NCBI GenBank assembly: GCA_002358905.1
Contig: DEPT01000019.1
Coordinates: 8,778 to 36,089, forward strand
Origin: Akkermansiaceae bacterium UBA3385
Lineage (GTDB): Bacteria > Verrucomicrobiota > Verrucomicrobiia > Verrucomicrobiales > Akkermansiaceae
Direction of reading: 5' to 3'
DNA length: 27,312 nucleotides
Shown here piece by piece: positions 7,305 through 15,012 of this stretch. Position 1 is the first letter of the stretch. Each line of letters starts with the position of its first letter. A model generated the notes under the pieces. That model was given only the letters and a program-made list of their open reading frames with translations. It was not told the DNA's origin and did no database searches. The translations under genes were made by a program, and so were the position numbers.

Positions 7305-7333
7305 TTGACAGAATGGGCATTGACCGCTACAAT
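7305..7333 (+). promoter_or_regulatory. Near-consensus promoter; predicts a leaderless mRNA
   Basis: TTGACA (7305-7310), 17-nt spacer, TACAAT (7328-7333). The ATG at 7342 begins 8 nt after the -10, at or next to the expected transcription start. An in-frame TTG at 7336 would lie upstream of the start of the RNA and is therefore excluded. Confidence 0.8.
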
Positions 7334-7341
7334 AGTTGCGG

Positions 7342-8121
7342 ATGATTAACCATCGTCACATCTGGGGTGCAAGCCTGTTGTGTGCCTTGCCAGTAGCGGT
7401 AGACCCGGTGTCAGCCTCTCCTGCGGGGGAGAGCGCCGTGACCGTTTGCCGTAATCTGGTGCAGGAAGCCCGTGAAGTGGAGCGTCTGTTGCGTACGGTA
7501 AGCGATTGTGATAGTGGAAGGGCTGCTGCTGTGGAGCTGCGTACCCGGATGGGGTATATGCATAATGCCATGGAGCAGTTGGGACGACTCCCCGTGAGCT
7601 CTGGTGAGGAAATCCGTGCATTGGAGCAGATGCTGCGCGATTTGACGCACATTACTCAGCTTTACATGCAGGTTGTTCAGCGTTTGGCTGAGGTGAATGC
7701 ATACGGGGCGGAAGAGCTGATATCCATTTTCCAATATTACAAAATGATTTCCCAGGATTCGGCAGCCGCGCCGCTTCCTCAGGAGTCTCCGCTTGTGCAT
7801 GCCTATTCAGAGTGGTGTGATGCGATAGACGATGTCTTGTTCATTCTCCGCCGCATTCAGAATGCGGAGTCGGCGCGCGCTTTGGAGCCAGAGCTGGTCA
7901 ATCAGCTTCGTAAGGTGGAAAACAGAGTAGAGCAGGTAGAAAAACTACAATTTGGATTGTCTCCTCAACAACTGGAATCAGAGAGAGTGCCGCAGGACCG
8001 TTTGCAACGTCTCCGTGCCGAACTGCGGGAGGAACTGCAGCGCCTGAGGAATGCGGGCGCATACGGAGTCTCCTCTCTGCAGGAAATTATGCCTGCATGT
8101 GTACGCGCTGCGCGCGGGTAA
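7342..8121 (+). CDS. Exported coiled-coil protein of unknown function
   Basis: Protein of 259 residues from ATG 7342. The N-terminus (INHRHIWGASLLCALPVAVDPVSAS) is a plausible signal peptide ending near an Ala-Ser-Ala-like site around residue 25. The rest is Glu/Leu/Arg-rich and predicted helical, with heptad-like stretches such as ELVNQLRKVENRVEQVEKLQ (about 190-209) and RLRAELREELQRLRNA near the C-terminus. I recognise no family. It is most likely periplasmic. The gene has its own strong promoter, and its stop is only 2 nt from the stop of the convergent TolC-like gene, so transcripts from the two strands must overlap unless termination occurs within coding sequence. Confidence 0.75.
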   Translation: MINHRHIWGASLLCALPVAVDPVSASPAGESAVTVCRNLVQEAREVERLLRTVSDCDSGRAAAVELRTRMGYMHNAMEQLGRLPVSSGEEIRALEQMLRDLTHITQLYMQVVQRLAEVNAYGAEELISIFQYYKMISQDSAAAPLPQESPLVHAYSEWCDAIDDVLFILRRIQNAESARALEPELVNQLRKVENRVEQVEKLQFGLSPQQLESERVPQDRLQRLRAELREELQRLRNAGAYGVSSLQEIMPACVRAARG

Positions 8122-8123
8122 CT

Positions 8124-9335
8124 TTAGCGCAAGCCGTATTGAAGAATAAGTGCTGCTTCTGATTCGATGACGGCGCTTTCCTGATTAAGAAGCTCTTTCT
8201 GCATGGAGTGCAGGGAGTTCTCGTTTTCCAGAAATTCGGCTGCATTAATTGCCGGAGAGGAACGGAGGTGCTCCATCCGTTTGAGCATGAAACTGCGCCA
8301 TGTGTAGTAATCCTCCATGCTGGTTCGTAAGGCTTTCAGCTTGTGGCGGAGATCTACCAGCTTCGCAGAGGTTTCTCGTTTGCGCAGCTCGTATGTTACT
8401 TTGCTGTCCTGGTAGTTGTTCCAGGTTCGTAATTTGGTGTCCAGCGTATAACTGAGGCTGAGATTGAGCGTGGTATCGTCTGTGTCCAGGAAGGTGCCGG
8501 AGTATGTGCCTCCGGTGGAGGAAAATAAGGATGGACTGTATAAGTTCAGATTGATGGTAGGCAGGTAATTCAGTGCAATGCTGTACTGACTCATGCGAGC
8601 CTGTTCCAGATCCAAGGCTAATTTACAGACAATCAGCGGGTCTAGTTTACCAGTGAGGTTGCGGTATTTGCTCCACTTGAACTCTGGAACAGAGGCCGGG
8701 AGGATGTGCCAGCGGGCCGAATAGTCTCCCAGAAGCTGAGCAAGTTCCATCCAGTCTGATACTTCCTCGTTTTTCTTTTTCAGTTGCAGCTCAGCCCGGA
8801 CATCCGGCTTCTGGCTATCCAGTGCCTTTTGTCTGATGTTCAGATTTTGTTTACGCTGCTGGACGTATAACTTGGAAATGAGCTCTCGTTCTTTGCCTTC
8901 CAGCGCTTTAATCGCAGCAAATGTTGTAACTTTAGTGGCGTAGACGCGGTAAGGAACCTGCGTAAGAGATGGAATGTAGAACGTGACGTTTACATTGTGA
9001 GCCATATCAGAGCTGTTGAGCTCGCTCGTTATGTCTCCCAGAGATTTGGAGAAAAAACTGTAGTATGAAAGTCCGGGAATGAGGTCAGTATATACACTGA
9101 GTTCGCTGCGTTCTGCCCTGGAAATGGAAGAAAGAGTGTTGATGTATTCCGGGTTGTTCCGCTTCATCATAGCCACCGCCTGATTCCAGGAGATGGTGCG
9201 TTCGGGTAATTGCTCCCAGGATTTGATGCTGTCAAACTGGGCTTCCAGCTTACCTGAAACCTTGTCGAGCCTTTCCTGCAGGGTGCAGCAGGGCAGGGCA
9301 AGCAACATGGCGGGTAACAGGGGAAAGAGCCTCAT
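8124..9335 (-). CDS. TolC-like outer-membrane factor, possibly a lipoprotein
   Basis: Protein of 403 residues. A short hydrophobic leader (MRLFPLLPAMLLALPCC) is followed by a cysteine pair at 16-17; the lipobox is non-canonical (Pro before the Cys), so lipidation is uncertain. ISWNQAVAMMKRNNPEYIN (about 48-66) matches the opening of TolC-family repeats (the 'xxxxEAlxxAlxxNPxl' pattern), and long helices with YxxR/K patterns follow, plus Ser/Thr-rich strands (TFYIPSLTQVPYRV; NLNLYSPSLFS) expected for barrel hairpins. It would form or line an outer-membrane exit duct. It lies 45 nt downstream of the MFS gene on the same strand, an exporter-plus-exit pairing suggested by position only. A weaker promoter can be placed just upstream. 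Confidence 0.65.
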   Translation of the reverse strand: MRLFPLLPAMLLALPCCTLQERLDKVSGKLEAQFDSIKSWEQLPERTISWNQAVAMMKRNNPEYINTLSSISRAERSELSVYTDLIPGLSYYSFFSKSLGDITSELNSSDMAHNVNVTFYIPSLTQVPYRVYATKVTTFAAIKALEGKERELISKLYVQQRKQNLNIRQKALDSQKPDVRAELQLKKKNEEVSDWMELAQLLGDYSARWHILPASVPEFKWSKYRNLTGKLDPLIVCKLALDLEQARMSQYSIALNYLPTINLNLYSPSLFSSTGGTYSGTFLDTDDTTLNLSLSYTLDTKLRTWNNYQDSKVTYELRKRETSAKLVDLRHKLKALRTSMEDYYTWRSFMLKRMEHLRSSPAINAAEFLENENSLHSMQKELLNQESAVIESEAALILQYGLR

Positions 9336-9344
9336 AGTTCGCTT

Positions 9345-9373
9345 ATGCTATCATAGTGCTTCCGGGAAGACAA
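9345..9373 (-). promoter_or_regulatory. Weak candidate promoter of the TolC-like gene
   Basis: On the minus strand TTGTCT (9373-9368), 17-nt spacer, TAGCAT (9350-9345). The ATG begins 9 nt after the -10. Both boxes are four-of-six matches, so this is tentative; read-through from the MFS gene is an alternative. Confidence 0.35.
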
Positions 9374-9380
9374 GCAGGAA

Positions 9381-10646
9381 TCATGCTTTCGTGTTCCGGT
9401 GGATGAATACTGCCACGGCTGCGCTGCTGCACGCCAGAAGTGCGCACTGAAGTTGTGGGGATATGCCTGCCACGTTCATCACGCCCTGAATTCCCACCGC
9501 GAGCATGCCCAGGAAACAGTCTACCAGGTTTCCTGCTGCAATTACATCGCCGCGTTTATCGTTGTCTGCCCGGTCTTGGAGTAGTGCGTTCAACGGCACA
9601 AGATAACCAGCGGCAGTGAAGCCGGTAAAGGTGAGCGCTGCGAAGAAACAGGGTGTTCCATAAGGAAGCATGGCAAGCGCGAGACATCCCAGCGTCATAC
9701 CAACGCCGCCGACTGAAGCTACCCAGCATCTGATTTTCTTTGCACAAATGATGGAGGCGAAAAGTCCACCCGTGATAGAACCTCCGCTTAACCATGCGAA
9801 GAGCAGCGCGGAGTCCTTCTGCTGCCCTAAAACCTGAAGGAAATCCGCTTTGCTGTCTACAGGATGAGCTTCGGCCGCCATCTGCAGAACGATAAGCATC
9901 ATGACACTGGCGAGGAACCAGAAATAGCCGATGCCGATTTCACTGTTGCGTAAGACCTTGTTGTTCCACAGCATTCGCAGCTGGGAGAAATGACACCAAA
10001 GCAAATCCCAGCTGAAAGGCCGTGAGCTCTGAGCCGGATATCGTGGAAGAAACATGCTGAGCGCAAAGACGATGATGGCTCCAACCGTACAGCACGCGCA
10101 GGGCAGGGCGGCGGCTTGCCACCCGGAATCCGGCCCCCAGAGTTTTAATAAGCTGTATATGAGGTACAAGGCTCCGATTTGTCCTATGAGTAAGGCCAGC
10201 ATGGTGGAAATTTCCATGACGCCACTGGCAAATCCGATGTTTTCGGAGCCCACGATATCCTTGACCAGACCCTTTTTGGCAGGGCTGAAAAACATAGCCT
10301 GTACACAGAACACGCCGAAGCTGCCCACCGCCAGGGGCAGGTTTTCCAGCCAGAGCCCCAGAGTCATACCAATTAAGACCAGAACCTGCAGCAGCACCAT
10401 TGCCTGGAGCAGCCGAGTTTTACACCAGCGGTCTGCAAGCCACCCTCCAAGCGGTGAAAACAGAACAAAGGGAAGAACAATGAGGACTGATAAAGAGTAC
10501 TGCAGTTCCATAGCCATCCAGATACCGAGACCAATGAGCAGAAACTGCACGCCCTTTTCATTCAGGGCGTTCATAGACTGAATCACCGTGAGGCTCCAGA
10601 ATGAGCCCCACGGTGTTTTGGAAACTTTTTGTTCAGACTGCTGCAT
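9381..10646 (-). CDS. MFS transporter, LplT-like (lysophospholipid carrier type)
   Basis: Inner-membrane carrier of 421 residues with about twelve hydrophobic segments. The N-terminal half resembles LplT and the transporter part of Aas fusions: an early segment ending NEKGVQFLLIGLGIW, the MFS loop GGWLADRWCKTRLL (about 67-80), and FFSPAKKGLVKDIV (about 118-131), which is the LplT-type 'FSPAKyG' motif. LplT proteins flip lysophospholipid inward for re-acylation. An Aas-like AMP-binding enzyme lies about 4.4 kb away on the other strand and could be its partner (inference). The start is fixed by a TTTACA/TATAAT promoter ending 6 nt before the ATG. Confidence 0.8.
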   Translation of the reverse strand: MQQSEQKVSKTPWGSFWSLTVIQSMNALNEKGVQFLLIGLGIWMAMELQYSLSVLIVLPFVLFSPLGGWLADRWCKTRLLQAMVLLQVLVLIGMTLGLWLENLPLAVGSFGVFCVQAMFFSPAKKGLVKDIVGSENIGFASGVMEISTMLALLIGQIGALYLIYSLLKLWGPDSGWQAAALPCACCTVGAIIVFALSMFLPRYPAQSSRPFSWDLLWCHFSQLRMLWNNKVLRNSEIGIGYFWFLASVMMLIVLQMAAEAHPVDSKADFLQVLGQQKDSALLFAWLSGGSITGGLFASIICAKKIRCWVASVGGVGMTLGCLALAMLPYGTPCFFAALTFTGFTAAGYLVPLNALLQDRADNDKRGDVIAAGNLVDCFLGMLAVGIQGVMNVAGISPQLQCALLACSSAAVAVFIHRNTKA

Positions 10647-10652
10647 GCGGTC

Positions 10653-10681
10653 ATTATACTCTGATGCAGCAGTTCTGTAAA
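10653..10681 (-). promoter_or_regulatory. Near-consensus promoter of the MFS gene; leaderless layout
   Basis: Minus strand: TTTACA (10681-10676), 17-nt spacer, TATAAT (10658-10653), then 6 nt to the ATG at 10646. The predicted +1 falls on or next to the A of the start codon. The promoter begins 14 nt after the stop of the Sel1 gene. Confidence 0.8.
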
Positions 10682-10694
10682 AGCTAAAAATCAG

Positions 10695-11327
10695 TTATTG
10701 CGGCATTTGCCATTGATTATCGGCCATGAACAGTAGTGCATTCTTGTGTCCCTGGCTTGCAGCCTTGCTGACCCAGTTTTTGGCTTGTTCTGTGTCCTGC
10801 GGTACGCCAAGTCCGTGGTAGAAGCAACGCCCCAGGTTGTACTGGGCGTTGGCGTTGCCCAGCATTGCAGCGCGCTGGAAGCATATTGCGGCCATGGTGT
10901 CATCCTTGGCTGTGCCTTCTCCATTGCGGTAGCAGAGGCCCAGGTTATTGATGGCTGAGGTATTGCCCGTGCTGGCAGCGCGTTCGTACCAGTAAAAGGC
11001 TTTAATCAAATCCTTTTCCACACCCGAGCCGGAGACATAGCAGGTGCCCAGGTTGTCCTGCGCATTGGAATTACCTGCTTCTGCAGACATGGTATACCAA
11101 CGTACTGCTTCATGCATGTCCTGCGGGACACCTTTGCCGAAGTCGTAGCATTTTGCAAGTTGCAGCTGGGCTTCAGGATGCCCTTCAACAGCTGCTTCCC
11201 GGTACAGTTTAACTGCTTCCGTTTCGCGTCCGGAGTTGAACAGGTAGGTAGCCTGTGCCACCTGGTCGTCCAAGGTGGTACAAGCTGCCAGAAGCAGGGG
11301 GATGGAGAGATAGATGAGCTTTTTCAT
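10695..11327 (-). CDS. Sel1-repeat (TPR-like) lipoprotein
   Basis: Protein of 210 residues from the ATG at 11327. The lipoprotein signal peptide MKKLIYLSIPLLLAAC ends in a good lipobox (LAAC, Cys 16). The mature part is about five Sel1 repeats of roughly 36 residues with the pattern A...LA.cYdfGkGVpqD..EAvrWY..AAeaG, for example AQLQLAKCYDFGKGV and AQYNLGRCFYHGLGV. Such proteins act as periplasmic or outer-membrane-attached scaffolds; the partner is unknown. A longer reading frame exists up to 11390, but it overlaps trxB and lacks the signal peptide at its start. The gene follows trxB by 14 nt and is probably in the same operon. Confidence 0.85.
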   Translation of the reverse strand: MKKLIYLSIPLLLAACTTLDDQVAQATYLFNSGRETEAVKLYREAAVEGHPEAQLQLAKCYDFGKGVPQDMHEAVRWYTMSAEAGNSNAQDNLGTCYVSGSGVEKDLIKAFYWYERAASTGNTSAINNLGLCYRNGEGTAKDDTMAAICFQRAAMLGNANAQYNLGRCFYHGLGVPQDTEQAKNWVSKAASQGHKNALLFMADNQWQMPQ

Positions 11328-11341
11328 GGCTTTGTGCGTTG

Positions 11342-12274
11342 TTATTCTCGAGTAAGGAGGTAGCGTTCTGCATCCATGGCGGCGCGGCATCCCATACCTG
11401 CTGCAGAAATGGCCTGGCGGTATGTTGGGTCAGCTACATCGCCTGCAGCAAAGAGCCCCGGAGTTTTCGTGGCTGTTCCGGCACCTGCAGTTACCACAAA
11501 GCCGGCGCTATCGCGCTCTACCAGGTCTCCGGCAAAGTTGCTGACCGGTGTGTGTCCTATGGCCATGAATACACATTTCACTTCAAGTTCCTTTTCGCTT
11601 CCATCCACAGTGTCCTTCAGCGTCACGCCGCAAAGCTCGCCTTTATCATCAGTGTGATAGGCGGCAATGGTGCTGTTCCATACGGGTTCCACCTTGGGAT
11701 TTTCGAGCGTTCTCTGCTGCATAGCCTTGCTGGCGCGCAGCTGGTCGCGGCGGTGAATCAGGTATACCTTACTGGCAAAGCGGGTGAGGAAGTTGGCTTC
11801 TTCGCAGGCGCTGTCGCCGCCTCCGACTACACATACGGGAACATCGCGGTAGAAAGCACCATCGCAGGTAGCGCAGGCTGTCAGCCCATGCCCGATCAGC
11901 TCGGTTTCGCCCTCCAGCCCCAGATATCGGGCCTTAGCTCCCGTGGCAATGATGACTGCCTCTGCCTTGTAGGCTCCACCGGTGGTCGTGACGGTGAAGA
12001 GTCCGGAGCACGCCTCCTGAGTAATGGAAAGCACTTCTTCGTATGCAAATCGTGCGCCATGCTTTTCAGCCTGCTGGCTCATGTTGAACATGAGTTCCGG
12101 CCCCATAATGCCTTCCGGGAATCCGGGGAAGTTTTCTACCTCCGTGGTGGTAGTGAGCTGGCCGCCAATCTGGCCGCCGGTAAACACAAGCGGGTGTAAA
12201 TCCGCACGGGCTGCATAAATTGCTGCGGTATATCCGGCCGGGCCGGTGCCGATGATAATCAGTTTTTCGTCCAT
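11342..12274 (-). CDS. trxB: Thioredoxin-disulfide reductase
   Basis: FAD/NADPH flavoenzyme of 310 residues that reduces thioredoxin in the cytoplasm. It has the FAD-binding GTGPAG (9-14), TGGQIGGQL, the redox-active CATC (C134 and C137, followed by DG), the NADPH-binding GGGDSACEEA (151-160), and the C-terminal AAGDV motif. Length and motif order are typical of low-molecular-weight TrxB. ATG 12274 is chosen over an upstream ATG at 12310: the TACAAT promoter box (12288-12283) lies between the two, so the upstream codon would not be transcribed. It leads a minus-strand run with the Sel1 lipoprotein. Confidence 0.95.
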   Translation of the reverse strand: MDEKLIIIGTGPAGYTAAIYAARADLHPLVFTGGQIGGQLTTTTEVENFPGFPEGIMGPELMFNMSQQAEKHGARFAYEEVLSITQEACSGLFTVTTTGGAYKAEAVIIATGAKARYLGLEGETELIGHGLTACATCDGAFYRDVPVCVVGGGDSACEEANFLTRFASKVYLIHRRDQLRASKAMQQRTLENPKVEPVWNSTIAAYHTDDKGELCGVTLKDTVDGSEKELEVKCVFMAIGHTPVSNFAGDLVERDSAGFVVTAGAGTATKTPGLFAAGDVADPTYRQAISAAGMGCRAAMDAERYLLTRE

Positions 12275-12282
12275 TTGTTGTG

Positions 12283-12310
12283 ATTGTATCATGTTTTGTA
12301 GACGGTGCAA
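12283..12310 (-). promoter_or_regulatory. Promoter of trxB; leaderless layout
   Basis: Minus strand: TTGCAC (12310-12305), 16-nt spacer, TACAAT (12288-12283), 8 nt to the ATG. It is divergent from the permease promoter; the two share a 128-nt gap with nothing else evident. Confidence 0.65.
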
Positions 12311-12362
12311 GATGATAATGCGTCAAAAATATGACACGACATTTGCATGGCAGCATTCAGAC

Positions 12363-12391
12363 TTGCCTATATACGCCGAATATGTGATACT
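12363..12391 (+). promoter_or_regulatory. Candidate promoter of the permease gene
   Basis: TTGCCT (12363-12368), 17-nt spacer, GATACT (12386-12391), 11 nt to the ATG at 12403. An overlapping TACTAT (12388-12393) is an alternative -10. Expected leader is about 4-5 nt. Confidence 0.5.
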
Positions 12392-12402
12392 ATGCGCCCT
12401 GC

Positions 12403-14055
12403 ATGAAACTGTTGCGACGCAATTTGAGCCTGATGCTGGCGGTGAGATATCTCAATCCGCTGCGGACTATGTTTTCAGTCATTACTTTCATTTGCCTGGG
12501 CGGTGTAGCCTTAGGGGTGATGGTACTCATTGTAGTGCTTTCTGTTATGGAAGGCCTTCAGCGGGAAATGGAAAGCCGCGTACTTGCCTTTGCTCCGCAT
12601 TATGTCGTTGCCCAGACGGATGGGCTGCAGAGAATCAGCCTTACAGATGAGTTGGTTGATTGGGGAAGTCTGATGGATGATATCCGTACGTTGCCGGAGG
12701 TGGTGAGTGTGTATCCTCAATTAGAGGGCGATGCCTTTGCTCAGAGCAGTGCCGGGCGTATGACGGTGCAGTTCTCCGCGATTGAACCGCAGAACGAACA
12801 GCAGATTGCTCCATTGCAGAAAATGCTTCGTGCCGGTACTTTCGATTTCGGGGAAGGTCTGGATCAGGAATGTGTTATTTCCGCAGTAACAGCCAGTTCC
12901 TTGAGATTGCATGTGGGAGACAGCCTGCATCTTACTCCGGTAGGAAGTCTGGATGAAGTGGCTGATATCTATGCTATGATTCAGAACCCCTTGCAGACAC
13001 ATGAAAATAAGCTTTTCATGGAGTCTGTGGCCGGACTTTTCGAAGGTGCGCCCACGTCAGAAACCGGTACGGTGGTTGAAGATGCACGATTGGAGAACGT
13101 AGTGAATCTTATTTTGCAGTTTGATGCGAATAAACTGCGCCAGAGTGAGAAAGATGCATGTGCTTCATTCTATAACATGGCGCAAAGTCATCGCAATGGT
13201 GTGCCGTTCACGGCGGAACAAGTGCAGGAATGGCAGTCATGCGCGACTGCACTCGCCGGCCTTGATCGTGATAAGGAGGACGGTAAAGCTGTCAAGAGCA
13301 TCAATGAAATGGTGATGCCTATGGATTTGCGTGTTGTGGGCATTTACCAGACTCCTGAAAATATGCCGGGGCCCAATGTGTATATACCCTTGCAGATTGC
13401 TCAGGACGTGCTCGGATACTCTGCTGGAGGCTCCAGCCAGGTGCAGGGAATCTGTGTGCGGGTGCGTGATGCGAATAACCCAGGCTCTACAGAGACGGAT
13501 ATACAGAAACTGCTTCCGGAGGTGAATGCTCCGGAAAGTCGCTATCCGCATGGTCTGGACTGGTACATTGCCCCGTGGACCCGCAGCTTTGAACAATGGT
13601 ATGAGCTTATTGCCAATGAACGGGTGATGATGAGCTTTGTCCTTTCCATTATTTCTCTGGTTGCCAGTTTCTGTATCATGGCTGTGATGTTCACCATGTC
13701 TATGCAGCGTAAGCGTGAAATTGCTGTGTTGCAGGCATTAGGTGCTACTCCGGGTAAGATTATGGGTATTTTTGCCTGGCAAGGTGTCATTATTGGTGCT
13801 GTGGGGGCGATTTGCGGGGTGATTATGGCTCTGCTTGTTCTTTATTATCGCCTGGAAATTCAGGCGGCACTGGCAAGTATAGGCATGGATCCGTTCCCCA
13901 TGCAGGCGCATGGTATCACACTTCCCGCTGTATATGATCCGGCTACCTTTGTGGCTCAGGCTGCACAGGCATTTGTCATGGTGACCATTGCGGCCATTAT
14001 TCCGGCCTTTGTTGTTTCCCGTCAGGATCCTTCCAAGGCGCTGCGCTCGAATTGA
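12403..14055 (+). CDS. LolC/LolE-family (FtsX-like) ABC transporter permease
   Basis: Inner-membrane permease of 550 residues. One N-terminal helix (about 22-47, MFSVITFICLGGVALGVMVLIVVLSV) is preceded by the LolC/E-type opening SLMLAVRYLNP. A large periplasmic domain (about 48-403) follows, then three C-terminal helices beginning NERVMMSFVLSIISLVASF. The final RQDPSKALR matches the usual FtsX/MacB ending. LolCE permeases release lipoproteins from the inner membrane. At 550 residues the protein is well above the ~400 of E. coli LolC/LolE, the excess lying in the periplasmic domain (about residues 185-305 include a hydrophilic stretch with EKDACASFYNMAQ and DRDKEDGKAVK). No ATPase (LolD) gene is in the window. 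The next gene begins 18 nt later. Confidence 0.8.
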   Translation: MKLLRRNLSLMLAVRYLNPLRTMFSVITFICLGGVALGVMVLIVVLSVMEGLQREMESRVLAFAPHYVVAQTDGLQRISLTDELVDWGSLMDDIRTLPEVVSVYPQLEGDAFAQSSAGRMTVQFSAIEPQNEQQIAPLQKMLRAGTFDFGEGLDQECVISAVTASSLRLHVGDSLHLTPVGSLDEVADIYAMIQNPLQTHENKLFMESVAGLFEGAPTSETGTVVEDARLENVVNLILQFDANKLRQSEKDACASFYNMAQSHRNGVPFTAEQVQEWQSCATALAGLDRDKEDGKAVKSINEMVMPMDLRVVGIYQTPENMPGPNVYIPLQIAQDVLGYSAGGSSQVQGICVRVRDANNPGSTETDIQKLLPEVNAPESRYPHGLDWYIAPWTRSFEQWYELIANERVMMSFVLSIISLVASFCIMAVMFTMSMQRKREIAVLQALGATPGKIMGIFAWQGVIIGAVGAICGVIMALLVLYYRLEIQAALASIGMDPFPMQAHGITLPAVYDPATFVAQAAQAFVMVTIAAIIPAFVVSRQDPSKALRSN

Positions 14056-14073
14056 TGAAATTTCTGATTTCCT

Positions 14074-14949
14074 ATGGACATCTATTGGATAGCAGATAAA
14101 AAGAAATGCGGCCCCGCCACGGTGCCGGATGTGCTTTCCCTGGTTCAGATGGGTGAGCTTTCTCCTGATACCAAAGGATGGCACGCCGGTTGTGAACAGT
14201 GGATGCCGCTTCGGGAACTTCCGGCTCTGGCTGACTTCCTGAAGCCGGAAGAGGCGCCTGCTGCTCCCCAGCAGGATGGGCCTGAAACTCCTGTTGCTCA
14301 GGAACCGGTAGATGAAAAGCGGCCGGTCGGTATCCCGGCGGATGCTGTCCGGGTGTATCTGCCGTCTCCGACAACTCGTTTTCTGGCCCGCTGCCTCGAT
14401 ATGGCCTTGTATGTTGCTCTGGTGTTCGGGGTGGTATATGCCCGCCAGATTCCGTTTACCCCATCACTTCTGCCCTCGGGGCCTTTAATCTGGATTGGCT
14501 TTGTGATGCTGGAGTCATTTCTGATTAGCACCTTGGGCACGACTCCCGGTAAGAGTCTGCTGGGAATCCATATCCGCTGTGTCGGTGAGGGAAAAATGAC
14601 CTACGGACGAGCTCTTTCCCGCGCTTTTCTGGTGTTTATCGGAGGGATGGGGATGATGGTATCTCTGCTTCCCCTGTTTATGATGGGGTATTCCTGGTGG
14701 GGGCTGCGCTCGCGTGGCATCACTATGTGGGATGCCCGTTGCTCCACGCTGCCGCTCATGCTCAAGCCTGTGTCTTCCATCCGTATGTTCATGGCTGCTC
14801 TTGGTATCTATGCGTGTTTCCATGTGTCCACATTCTGTATGCAGCCGTGGATGGAAAGTATGGTCACTGCCATTGAACAGCAGTCACCAGAAGTTGGTCA
14901 GATGCTGCGTGGGATGATGCCGACGGAAAATCCGCCTGCGGAAAAATGA
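14074..14949 (+). CDS. GYF_2-RDD membrane protein
   Basis: Protein of 291 residues. The N-terminal ~55 residues form a GYF_2-type domain (MDIYWIADKKKCGPATVPDV, then LSPDTKGWHAGCEQWMPL). A Pro/Ala-rich linker (about 60-95) leads to an RDD domain (about 103-225) with RFLARCLDMALYV at its first helix and TTPGKSLLGIHIR (about 156-168), the hallmark of RDD proteins. A further hydrophobic segment follows near 235-255. Function is unknown; RDD proteins have been linked to Na+/H+ exchange in some bacteria, which is not a safe transfer here. It is probably co-transcribed with the permease (18-nt gap). Confidence 0.85.
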   Translation: MDIYWIADKKKCGPATVPDVLSLVQMGELSPDTKGWHAGCEQWMPLRELPALADFLKPEEAPAAPQQDGPETPVAQEPVDEKRPVGIPADAVRVYLPSPTTRFLARCLDMALYVALVFGVVYARQIPFTPSLLPSGPLIWIGFVMLESFLISTLGTTPGKSLLGIHIRCVGEGKMTYGRALSRAFLVFIGGMGMMVSLLPLFMMGYSWWGLRSRGITMWDARCSTLPLMLKPVSSIRMFMAALGIYACFHVSTFCMQPWMESMVTAIEQQSPEVGQMLRGMMPTENPPAEK

Positions 14950-14962
14950 CGATTTGAGAGAT

Positions 14963-14979
14963 ACAAAGCATTGCTTTGT
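14963..14979. promoter_or_regulatory. 17-bp perfect palindrome abutting a -35 box (possible operator)
   Basis: acaaagca (14963-14970), central t, tgctttgt (14972-14979): perfect 8-bp arms. Its last base is the first base of the TTGACA of the next promoter, a typical position for a repressor or activator site. With no T-run after it, it is a poor terminator for the gene upstream. Confidence 0.5.
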
Positions 14980-15006
14980 TGACAAAAGTTGCTGTTGCTG
15001 TATAAT
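14979..15006 (+). promoter_or_regulatory. Consensus promoter of the Aas-like gene; leaderless layout
   Basis: TTGACA (14979-14984), 16-nt spacer, TATAAT (15001-15006), then 6 nt to the ATG at 15013. Both boxes are perfect consensus. An in-frame TTG at 14989 lies inside the spacer and cannot be the start. Confidence 0.85.
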
Positions 15007-15012
15007 GACTCT

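Noticed and set aside
5362..7320. Open frame of about 652 codons on the minus strand across mmdC and mmdB
   Set aside because: Same artefact: antisense to conserved genes, His-rich, no motif, and it crosses the operon terminator.
14963..14979. Terminator of the GYF/RDD gene
   Set aside because: The palindrome has no following T-run and merges with a consensus -35 box; an operator fits better.
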